From a virus, in IMG/VR virus record IMGVR_UViG_3300034107_000273, positions 1 through 64,000 of that record: a DNA stretch of 64,000 bases; one strand, given 5' to 3'. A program made the translations under genes and the position numbers. The notes below the pieces were generated by a model. It was not told where the DNA came from, made no database searches, and saw only the letters and a program-made list of their open reading frames with translations. Below, piece by piece: positions 44,351 to 51,341 of this stretch (positions are counted from its first letter, which is position 1; every line of letters starts with the position of its first letter).

Positions 44351-45136
44351 ATGACAAAAAACTTACTAAAGCAGATAATGATTAAAGAGGTTGATACTCC
44401 AGCACAGATAGATGCACAAGAGCTTGTGAAGGCTATTGAGGCAGGATATCTTGTTGGGCGTGAACCTAAGCATACACAAAAGAAAACTTTTGGTCCATCT
44501 ACTATTGCATATGGGCATGGAGAATGTCCACGTTATTGGTACCTTGCATTTGAGGGAGCGGTATTTGAGGATAACTCTGACCCATACGCAGTAGCAAATA
44601 TGACTAATGGAACTCTTGCTCATGGAAGAATTGAGACAGCGTTTAAGAACTCTGGTATTTCAATTGATTCAGAGTTTAAGATTTTTAATGATGATCCTCC
44701 AATTTTTGGTTATGTAGATAACTTTATTAATTGGAAGGGTGAAGAGGTTGTTGTTGAAGTAAAGACAACCAATAACGAAGTGTTTGAGTATCGTAAACGT
44801 ACAGGTAAGCCTAAGATGGGTCACGTTGTACAGATACTTATTTACATGAAGATTCTTAAGAAGGCAAAGGGTGTTCTTATTTATGAAAATAAAAACAACC
44901 ATGAACTTCTTGTAATTCCAGTTGAGGTAAATGATCATTACCGAAAGTGGATTGATGAAGCTTTTGAATGGATGAGAGTTGTTCGTAAGTCTTGGGAAGT
45001 AAAAGAACTTCCAACAAAGAACTATAGATCAAACTCTAAGATTTGCAAGAATTGTCCAATTAAAAAAGCATGTGATGAAGCTGGAGCAGGTGTTGTGAAG
45101 ATAGCATCTCTGGAGGAACTGAGTGAAACTTTGTAG
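44351..45136 (+). CDS. Cas4/RecB-type exonuclease with iron-sulphur cysteines
   Basis: 261 residues. PD-(D/E)xK nuclease: C59 in GECPRYWY, H91, D123 in GYVDNF, the E136-V-K138 pair in VEVKTT, and Q161 in HVVQILIY. Three C-terminal cysteines (C232, C235, C241 in CKNCPIKKAC) together with C59 give the four-cysteine cluster of Cas4/AddB-type nucleases. It likely resects DNA ends for recombination or packaging. No CRISPR array or Cas genes are near, so it is a phage recombination nuclease rather than an adaptation factor. Confidence 0.85.
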   Translation: MTKNLLKQIMIKEVDTPAQIDAQELVKAIEAGYLVGREPKHTQKKTFGPSTIAYGHGECPRYWYLAFEGAVFEDNSDPYAVANMTNGTLAHGRIETAFKNSGISIDSEFKIFNDDPPIFGYVDNFINWKGEEVVVEVKTTNNEVFEYRKRTGKPKMGHVVQILIYMKILKKAKGVLIYENKNNHELLVIPVEVNDHYRKWIDEAFEWMRVVRKSWEVKELPTKNYRSNSKICKNCPIKKACDEAGAGVVKIASLEELSETL

Positions 45137-45413
45137 CAGATGTGACAACAGGTTTGATCCAAAGGTCAGTTATCAAATTTACTGCAGCCTTGAATGTCGT
45201 GACCTTGCTACAAAAGATAAGATTAAAGAAAGATATCAAGTAACTCGTAGACAAAAGAGGAAGGGGAAGGATCGCAGATGTTTAGGCGGATGCAATACTT
45301 CTCTTTCCATCTACAACGATTCTGGATTTTGTGCAAACTGTAATGTAAGCAAAAAGTCTGTTGATAAAATGTTAAAAGATCTGAAAGGTTTTTTTGATTA
45401 TGAGCAAGAATAA
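45123..45413 (+). CDS. Protein with two zinc-finger motifs
   Basis: 96 residues, GTG start inside the end of the nuclease gene. Two zinc-binding clusters are visible: CSRC with CSLEC in the first 30 residues and CLGGC with CANC near residue 60. A basic RRQKRKGKDRR stretch between them may bind nucleic acid. It overlaps the resolvase gene by 14 bases. Confidence 0.7.
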   Translation: MKLCSRCDNRFDPKVSYQIYCSLECRDLATKDKIKERYQVTRRQKRKGKDRRCLGGCNTSLSIYNDSGFCANCNVSKKSVDKMLKDLKGFFDYEQE

Positions 45414-45996
45414 GTGGGGTATGGAAGTTACCCCAAAAAGAATATGTGCTATTGATGCTAGTACTAATAGTCTTGCTTTTGCTATTTTTGATACCTTCAC
45501 AAAAGATCTTATAAGTGTTGGAAAGATTAACTTTGAAGGTAAAGACACCTATGAAAAAGTAATGGATGCTGGTAAAAAGGTAAAAGCTTTTCTAGATATA
45601 TACGGTGGGTTTGAGGCAATTGTTATTGAGCACACTGTATTTATGAATAGTCCTAAGACTGCAGCAGATTTAGCCTTGGTTCAAGGAGCTATCCTTGGAT
45701 CAGCTGGTCAGTCAGGAACTACAAAGATTGGAAAAGTATCACCAATAACTTGGCAAAATTTTATTGGAAACAAAAAGATTTCAAAGGACGAGCAACTTTT
45801 TATTCGTGCACAAAATCCTGGTAAATCAGTATCTTGGTATAAGACTTATGAAAGAAACCTTAGAAAAGAAAGAACTATAAAGTTTATTAATATTAATTAT
45901 GATAGAACCATAACAGATAATGATGTAGCAGATGCCTGTGGAATTGGTCACTGGGCACTAAAGAACTGGGATAAGGCGGTTGGAAGTAATGAGTGA
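45400..45996 (+). CDS. RuvC-like Holliday junction resolvase
   Basis: 198 residues from ATG 45400. RNase H-like fold with AIDASTNSLAFAIF (D19), VIEHTVF (E77) and the last acidic motif in ITDNDVADACGIGHWAL (D175/D178), the RuvC catalytic series. In phages such enzymes cleave branched DNA before packaging. With the Hjc-like gene at 43733 it would be a second resolvase-type protein. An upstream TTG at 45394 is an alternative start. Confidence 0.8.
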   Translation: MSKNKWGMEVTPKRICAIDASTNSLAFAIFDTFTKDLISVGKINFEGKDTYEKVMDAGKKVKAFLDIYGGFEAIVIEHTVFMNSPKTAADLALVQGAILGSAGQSGTTKIGKVSPITWQNFIGNKKISKDEQLFIRAQNPGKSVSWYKTYERNLRKERTIKFININYDRTITDNDVADACGIGHWALKNWDKAVGSNE

Positions 45997-46165
45997 AAGA
46001 AAAGCCAAAACATTTAAGGAAGAAAATGCTGACGTTATACTAACAGTTAGAACTCTTGCCCCAACAAAATGGTTGCTCATGGATCGTGAAACTGGTCAAA
46101 TGTATCAGGGTAATGCAAGTGGTTACTGGGATAAACTAAAAACAGTAGAAAGAGATAATAAATAA
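45989..46165 (+). CDS. Small hypothetical protein
   Basis: 58 residues from ATG 45989, overlapping the resolvase by 8 bases and TAATG-coupled to the next gene. Contains TKWLLMDRETGQMYQGNASG, a short strand-turn-strand. No family recognised. Confidence 0.6.
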   Translation: MSERKAKTFKEENADVILTVRTLAPTKWLLMDRETGQMYQGNASGYWDKLKTVERDNK

Positions 46166-46809
46166 TGCCAGAGTTAAATGCAAACATACCACCTATTGAA
46201 TGCTATGTACGTGGTAATTTCTTAAGAGATCAATTAGATAGTCATGATAAGTATTTTCCATGTGTAATTTTTGGAGTGTCAAGCATTAAGGCTAGAAGCC
46301 CTTTGTTCCATTTTATGATGGAAGATGGTGGTATTTGGTGGCGTATGCCGATAAATGCTTTTTGTGCTAAGCCAGGAGTTCCAGAAGAACCAATCCATAA
46401 TCTTGTTTTATGGAATTCTTTTAGTTCACATATTTCTGTTACAAAGTTTCAAGCATTAAGCAATATGAGAATGTCTTATCTTGATAGAAGCAAAAACACT
46501 ATCCCTGGAACATATCTGTTTACTTTAGATTGGCATAGCCCAGAAACCAATATACTAGATGACGGGTATTCTGAAAACCCAGGGCAGCATAAGTGTGGTC
46601 ACGTTATTCAAAGAGATGACGGAAATTTTGCGGTACAGCCAAATAATAGGGTAAGAATTAAAGAGCCGTCATTTGTCACCAAGAAAGACCTAGTGATAAA
46701 TAGATTAATTAACACAAATAAATGGGATGTTGAAAGTTACGATAAGTGGATACTTGAAGACTCCAATGCCTATAATTATGATGTTATTGATACCGAAGTT
46801 GACAAATAA
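46165..46809 (+). CDS. Hypothetical protein of the replication operon
   Basis: 214 residues, soluble, with SHDKYFPCVIFGVSSI, MMEDGGIWWRMPINAFC, and a GQHKCGHVIQRDDGNFAVQ section. No catalytic motif or named domain. Aromatic-rich pockets (GGIWWRMP) could bind a ligand. It lies among nucleic-acid genes. Related proteins may exist in other actinophages, but this was not checked. Confidence 0.65.
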   Translation: MPELNANIPPIECYVRGNFLRDQLDSHDKYFPCVIFGVSSIKARSPLFHFMMEDGGIWWRMPINAFCAKPGVPEEPIHNLVLWNSFSSHISVTKFQALSNMRMSYLDRSKNTIPGTYLFTLDWHSPETNILDDGYSENPGQHKCGHVIQRDDGNFAVQPNNRVRIKEPSFVTKKDLVINRLINTNKWDVESYDKWILEDSNAYNYDVIDTEVDK

Positions 46810-46813
46810 CGCT

Positions 46814-46969
46814 ATGGCTGGTAAACTATATACATCAGAAGTTTGGTTAAAGAAAAGATTTCTTATTGATAAGAAGTCACCAGAAGAGATTGCAAAAGAG
46901 TGTGGGGCAAGCGTAGAGACTGTCTATGTTTACCTTGCTAAATTCGGACTAAGGAAGTCAAGGCGATGA
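46814..46969 (+). CDS. Short helix-turn-helix protein
   Basis: 51 residues from ATG 46814. The second half (KSPEEIAKECGASVETVYVYLAKFGL, given here as two helices) is a resolvase/sigma-type helix-turn-helix. It may be a small transcription factor. Its end overlaps the next start by 4 bases (ATGA). Confidence 0.65.
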   Translation: MAGKLYTSEVWLKKRFLIDKKSPEEIAKECGASVETVYVYLAKFGLRKSRR

Positions 46970-47100
46970 ATAAATTACAAAAAGTTATTATTGGTCTAGG
47001 AGTTGCTGGTGCAGTAGGATTAACCTATGTCATTACAGCTCTAAAGGGTATGCCAGAAGCATTCACGTGGGAAAATGATGAGGAAGAAGAGTATGAGTGA
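46966..47100 (+). CDS. Small single-pass membrane protein
   Basis: 44 residues: short basic N-terminus, one membrane segment (VIIGLGVAGAVGLTYVITAL), then a very acidic end (WENDEEEEYE). ATGA overlap with the HTH gene before it and 8-base overlap with the gene after it support real translation. Possible roles are superinfection or lysis control; no evidence for either. Confidence 0.65.
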   Translation: MNKLQKVIIGLGVAGAVGLTYVITALKGMPEAFTWENDEEEEYE

Positions 47101-47335
47101 TAATCTAACTATTACGGTAGATCAGGTTAATCACCCACGACATTACACTACAGATCCTTCTGGCGTTGAGTGCATAGAGATTACACGTCATCGTAACTTT
47201 AATATTGGTAACGCATTTAAGTATCTATGGCGTGCAGGACTTAAAGATGAGTCAAAAACTATACAGGATCTTGAGAAAGCAATTTTTTATATTAAAGATG
47301 AAATTAATAGGTTAGAGGGCAAATATGTCAACTGA
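47093..47335 (+). CDS. DUF3310-type phage protein
   Basis: 80 residues from ATG 47093. VNHPRHYT near the start, then IEITRHRNFNIGNAFKYLWRAGLK and a DLEKAIFYIKDEI helix match the DUF3310 (SaV-like) pattern found in many phages. Function of the family is not established; it is often beside nucleotide-metabolism genes. Confidence 0.8.
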   Translation: MSDNLTITVDQVNHPRHYTTDPSGVECIEITRHRNFNIGNAFKYLWRAGLKDESKTIQDLEKAIFYIKDEINRLEGKYVN

Positions 47336-47867
47336 AGAAGAACTAGTAAAGCATCTTGATATAATGAATGATGTTGTAGGAGAATACCTCAAGGGTAGCG
47401 ATCCAACAACAATTTCTAAAGAATTAACAATTCCACGTACTCGTGTTGTTGCATACATTGATGAATGGAAAGAAAAGACTTCTAACAACATAGCCATTCG
47501 TGCTCGTGCCAAAGATGCTTTAGCAGGAGCAGATGCACATTACAGCAAGCTTATACTAAAGTCATACGAAGTTATTGATGAAGCATCAATGACCAATAAT
47601 CTTAGTGCAAAGACTGCTGCTATTAAACTTGTTATGGACATTGAGTCTAAGCGTATTGATATGTTGCAAAAAGCTGGACTCTTAGAAAATAAAGAGATTG
47701 CAGAAGAAATGGTTGAGATTGAGCGTCGTCAAGAAGTATTGGTTGGTATTCTTAGAGACATTGCATCAACACACCCAGAAGTTAGAGATATTATTCTTGA
47801 GAGACTATCAGCAATTGCAAAACAAGGAGAAGTATTAACAGTTATTTCTGTGAGTACAAATGAATAA
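47325..47867 (+). CDS. Putative terminase small subunit
   Basis: 180 residues. N-terminal helix-turn-helix candidate (GSDPTTISKELTIPRTRVVAYI), then long helices (SAKTAAIKLVMDIESKRIDML; RDIASTHPEVRDIILERL) suited to oligomerisation. These are the features of TerS, which recognises phage DNA to start packaging. It lies one gene upstream of TerL and overlaps both the previous gene and the oxygenase gene. The call depends on order and architecture. Confidence 0.65.
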   Translation: MSTEEELVKHLDIMNDVVGEYLKGSDPTTISKELTIPRTRVVAYIDEWKEKTSNNIAIRARAKDALAGADAHYSKLILKSYEVIDEASMTNNLSAKTAAIKLVMDIESKRIDMLQKAGLLENKEIAEEMVEIERRQEVLVGILRDIASTHPEVRDIILERLSAIAKQGEVLTVISVSTNE

Positions 47868-48393
47868 TTTACAAAAAATATCTATAATAAATATTGAAGG
47901 TATATCTTTAGATGATGTCTTATCTCACTGTGATAATAAAAATTGGACAGATGGAGAAGTTGCAAAATCTAGGTATTCTTCAGACACTGGATCAGGAACA
48001 AATAAAACAATCAGAGATGTTAATGTATCTGAAATGGATGCTGAGATTCATGTTGTTTTAAATAATTTAATTCAACCACACGTAGACAAGTATGCTAAAG
48101 ATAATAACATTAAAATATACGCTAATACATTTTATACAATAGCAAAATATTCTAAGGGTCAGTTTTTTACTGAGCACACAGATTCAACACCAGAGTTTCC
48201 TAGAGCAATATCTGCAATATTATATTTAAATGATGACTATGAAGGTGGAACTTTAACTTTTGGTAAAATTGGAAAAACCTTTAAGCCAAAAGCAAATACT
48301 CTTTTTATATTTCCATCTAGTGATGATTTTAGCCACTCAGCAGACCCAGTTATAGATGGTGTAAAGTATGTAATAGTTGGGTTTTGGTCATGA
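47860..48393 (+). CDS. 2-oxoglutarate/Fe(II)-dependent oxygenase between terminase subunits
   Basis: 177 residues of the prolyl-hydroxylase-like fold. The iron triad is visible in FFTEHTDST (H106, D108) and DDFSHSADP (H159), followed by the 2-oxoglutarate-binding basic residue (K169 in GVKYVIVGFW) at the usual distance. ILYLNDDYEGGTLTF is the conserved core strand. Target unknown: capsid protein, host protein or DNA base. Its place between TerS and TerL, with 8-base and ATGA overlaps, ties its expression to packaging. Confidence 0.85.
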   Translation: MNNLQKISIINIEGISLDDVLSHCDNKNWTDGEVAKSRYSSDTGSGTNKTIRDVNVSEMDAEIHVVLNNLIQPHVDKYAKDNNIKIYANTFYTIAKYSKGQFFTEHTDSTPEFPRAISAILYLNDDYEGGTLTFGKIGKTFKPKANTLFIFPSSDDFSHSADPVIDGVKYVIVGFWS

Positions 48394-50165
48394 TATTTGA
48401 TGAATTTTTAGAGGTTTTAAAAGAAAATCATTTTATTGAGAGGCCTGTTGACGCAAAGACATTTGTTGAGTCTCCAGAGTATCTTGGTCAACCACCTTTA
48501 TCTGAAATTCAGTATACAATTGTTGAAGCAATGAGCCAGATTTACCGCAAAGAAGATGTGATAGATATTCTTGGTGATAAAGGTGAGGAATACTACAAAA
48601 AATATACAAAGAATGAACTCATTCTACAACTTGGCAAGGGATCTGGAAAAGACTTCGTATCAACAGTAGCATGTGCATATGTAGTATATAAGATGCTATG
48701 CCTTAAAGATCCTGCTGTTTATTATGGAAAGCCTGCAGGAGATGCTATTGATATTATAAACGTTGCTGTTAACGCTCAGCAGGCTAAGAATGTTTTCTTT
48801 AAAGGTTTTAAATCAAAGATTGAAAGATCTCCTTGGTTTGCTGGAAAGTATAATCCAAAGGCAGACTCAATTGAGTTTGATAAATCAATTACTGTTTACT
48901 CTGGTCACTCAGAGCGTGAATCACATGAGGGTTTAAACCTATTCATGGCTGTACTTGATGAGATTTCTGGTTTTGCATCAGAGGTAGCAACAGGAAATGA
49001 ACAAGGAAAAACTGCTGATAATATTTATAAAGCTTTCCGTGGTACTGTAGATTCTCGTTTTCCTGATCTTGGAAAGGTTGTGCTTCTTTCATTTCCCCGC
49101 TATCAAGGTGACTTTATTTCTCAACGGTATGACTCAGTAATTGCTGATAAAGAGGTAGTAGAAAAAACACACAAGTTCATCATTAATGAAGAGTTGCCAC
49201 ATGACAACCCAGACAATACGTTTGAAATATCCTGGGATGAAGATCATATACTTTCATACAAAATACCTAAGATATTTGCACTGAAGCGTCCAACATGGGA
49301 TGTTAATCCTACAAGAAAGATTGATGACTTTAAGATTGCATTCTTAACAGACTTAGGCGATGCTATGATGCGTTTTCTGTGCACACCAACATATTCATCA
49401 GATGCTTTCTTTAAGCAAAAAGATAAACTTATTAATTGCATGACCTTAACAAATCCTGTAGATAGTTTTAGAAGGTTCTCAGAAAACTTTAAACCAGATC
49501 CAGATAAGATTTATTATGTTCATGCTGACCTTGCACAAAAACACGATAAGTGTGCGGTTGCTATTGCTCACGTAGAAAAGTGGGTAAATATTCAGGTAAT
49601 TAAAGATTATGAACAAGTAGCACCAATTGTAGTAGTAGATGCAGTAGCATGGTGGGAGCCAAGATCAGAAGGACCAGTTGATCTTTCTCAGGTTAAACAG
49701 TGGATTCAAAACCTAAGAAGACAAGGGTTTAACATAGGATTAGTATCATTTGACCGTTGGCAGTCATTTGATATACAGCAAGAACTTAAAGGTGTTGGTA
49801 TAAGAACTGATACTGTTTCTGTTGCAAAAAAACACTACGAAGATTTAGCAATGATGATCTATGAAGAGCGTGTTGCTATGCCCATGATCCCATTACTTCT
49901 GGAAGAAATGTCAGAATTAAAAATCATGAAGGGTAATCGTGTAGATCACCCTAGAAAAAAATCTAAAGACCTAGCAGATGCTGTTTGTGGGGCAGTATTT
50001 GGAGCTATATCCCATACTCCAAAAGAAATGAATGTTGAGATAGAGATTCATACTTGGGGTACCTCAGACAAACTTGCACGCAGGCAAGAGTCTATGGTAG
50101 AATTGGAAGACAGGCAAATGCCAGAAGATGTCAAGAGTTTTCTTGATAATCTAAAACTAATATAA
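48390..50165 (+). CDS. terL: Terminase large subunit
   Basis: 591 residues from ATG 48390 (ATGA overlap with the oxygenase). Packaging motor ATPase and nuclease. Walker A QLGKGSGKDFV (GKGSGKD 82-88, K87), Walker B LFMAVLDEIS (D190, E191), coupling motif near VVLLSFPRY. The C-terminal nuclease shows acidic residues in VHADLAQKHDKCAVAI, VSFDRWQSFDIQQEL and KKSKDLADAV. Length is usual for TerL. It ends 15 bases before the first exported-protein gene. In many siphophages TerL is next to the portal; here the two are at opposite parts of the window. Confidence 0.93.
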   Translation: MIFDEFLEVLKENHFIERPVDAKTFVESPEYLGQPPLSEIQYTIVEAMSQIYRKEDVIDILGDKGEEYYKKYTKNELILQLGKGSGKDFVSTVACAYVVYKMLCLKDPAVYYGKPAGDAIDIINVAVNAQQAKNVFFKGFKSKIERSPWFAGKYNPKADSIEFDKSITVYSGHSERESHEGLNLFMAVLDEISGFASEVATGNEQGKTADNIYKAFRGTVDSRFPDLGKVVLLSFPRYQGDFISQRYDSVIADKEVVEKTHKFIINEELPHDNPDNTFEISWDEDHILSYKIPKIFALKRPTWDVNPTRKIDDFKIAFLTDLGDAMMRFLCTPTYSSDAFFKQKDKLINCMTLTNPVDSFRRFSENFKPDPDKIYYVHADLAQKHDKCAVAIAHVEKWVNIQVIKDYEQVAPIVVVDAVAWWEPRSEGPVDLSQVKQWIQNLRRQGFNIGLVSFDRWQSFDIQQELKGVGIRTDTVSVAKKHYEDLAMMIYEERVAMPMIPLLLEEMSELKIMKGNRVDHPRKKSKDLADAVCGAVFGAISHTPKEMNVEIEIHTWGTSDKLARRQESMVELEDRQMPEDVKSFLDNLKLI

Positions 50166-50180
50166 CAAGGAGAAAAAAGA

Positions 50181-51230
50181 ATGAATTCATTCAAGAAGAT
50201 CGCTATTGTCGTTGCTGCAGCATTGACATTTGCAGGTATTTCAACAGTTGCACAGGCTGCACCGTTGGTAGTAACAGTTGCTTCAGCAACTAATGCTACA
50301 ACAACAGCAAACCCTGTAACAGTTGCAGTTCCTTCAACAAACGTAATTGATGCAGGTCGCACAATTGCAATTGCAGCAACAGCAGACAATGGAACAGTTG
50401 TTTCTTTCGCAGCATCATCAACAGTTAAGTTGGTATCTGCACTTAATACATCAGATGCTCCAAAGACAGTAGCATCAGGAGTTTCAGCACTTTCAGTAAC
50501 TTCAGCAGGTACAGCAGTTACAGTATATGCATACACAACATCAACAACAGTTGGTTCAGTTACCGTTACAAATGGTGCATACTCAACAATTATTTACATT
50601 AAGGGTACAGCAGGACCTGCTTATAACCTAGCCGTTACAGTTCCTACAGCAGCAGCAGTTGGAACAGTTCCAGCAATTTCAGTTACAACAACTGACGTTT
50701 TTGGTAACGCATCTTCAGATACAGTAACAGCAACAATCGTTGGTTCAACATTTGCTGATGGCTCATCAGTCAAGTCAGTAACTCCAGATGTTGCATCATA
50801 TTCACTTGCTACAGGTGTAGCAGGAGAAGTTACAGTTATTGTAACTGGTCTAACATTGGTTACTCCAGTATCTGGATTCCCAGCACCAGTAAAGGCAGCA
50901 ATTGCTAAGTTTACAGTGTCTGATCTTGCAGCAGTAATTAATGCACTAAAGGTGGAACTTGCTGTAGCACAAGCAGAACTTGCTAAGGCAAAGTCAGATG
51001 CTTCATTGGCAGCAGCCAAGTCAGCTTCAGATGCAGCACTTGCTAAGGCAGCAGCAGATAAGGCTTTGGCAGATGCCAAGGCTGTATCAGATGCAGCAGC
51101 ACTATCTGCAAAGGTAGCAGCAGATCTAGCAACTGCAACAGCAGCAGCAAAATACAAGGCAGAGTACAACGCTCTTGCTACAAAGTGGAACAAGAAGTTC
51201 CCTAAGCTAAAGGTAGCACTAAAGAAGTAA
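50181..51230 (+). CDS. Exported Ala-rich protein with Ig-like domain and coiled-coil tail
   Basis: 349 residues with AAGGAG ahead of the start. A clear Sec signal peptide (KKIAIVVAAALTFAGIST, cleavage after VAQA) is unusual in a phage gene. The mature part is Thr/Ser/Val-rich and beta-like to about residue 250. It then becomes an Ala/Lys/Asp coiled coil (AKAKSDASLAAAKSASDAAL and onward) ending basic (KWNKKFPKLKVALKK). Base use is richer in GCA codons than neighbours, suggesting high expression or host origin. It has its own terminator. Could be a secreted or cell-wall-bound protein, or a virion decoration. Confidence 0.8.
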   Translation: MNSFKKIAIVVAAALTFAGISTVAQAAPLVVTVASATNATTTANPVTVAVPSTNVIDAGRTIAIAATADNGTVVSFAASSTVKLVSALNTSDAPKTVASGVSALSVTSAGTAVTVYAYTTSTTVGSVTVTNGAYSTIIYIKGTAGPAYNLAVTVPTAAAVGTVPAISVTTTDVFGNASSDTVTATIVGSTFADGSSVKSVTPDVASYSLATGVAGEVTVIVTGLTLVTPVSGFPAPVKAAIAKFTVSDLAAVINALKVELAVAQAELAKAKSDASLAAAKSASDAALAKAAADKALADAKAVSDAAALSAKVAADLATATAAAKYKAEYNALATKWNKKFPKLKVALKK

Positions 51231-51244
51231 TATTCTTTAAAGTT

Positions 51245-51279
51245 AGAGGACTAGTCAAGCGCTAGTCCTCTTTCTTTTT
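51245..51279 (+). terminator. Intrinsic terminator after the first exported-protein gene
   Basis: Perfect 10-bp stem AGAGGACTAG/CTAGTCCTCT (51245-51254 with 51262-51271), 7-base loop, then a T-rich run. Closes the terminase unit. Confidence 0.92.
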
Positions 51280-51288
51280 GCAATAAAA

Positions 51289-51297
51289 TGATATAAT
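51289..51297 (+). promoter_or_regulatory. Extended -10 promoter for the PA14-protein operon
   Basis: TGA followed by TATAAT at 51292-51297. Leader of ~38 bases to the ATT start at 51342. Confidence 0.65.
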
Positions 51298-51341
51298 AGC
51301 TTTATTAGTCATATCACCACTAGGACTATAAGGAGAGATCT

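Noticed and set aside
44351-45136. Cas4-like gene as part of a CRISPR system
   Set aside because: No Cas1, Cas2 or array in the window; context is phage recombination.
50621-51193. Long open frame on the minus strand opposite the exported Ala-rich protein (also 52303-52846 and 20405-20824)
   Set aside because: These mirror repetitive GCA/GCT codons of the plus-strand genes, have no ribosome-binding site or promoter, and give low-complexity proteins. No minus-strand gene was supported anywhere.
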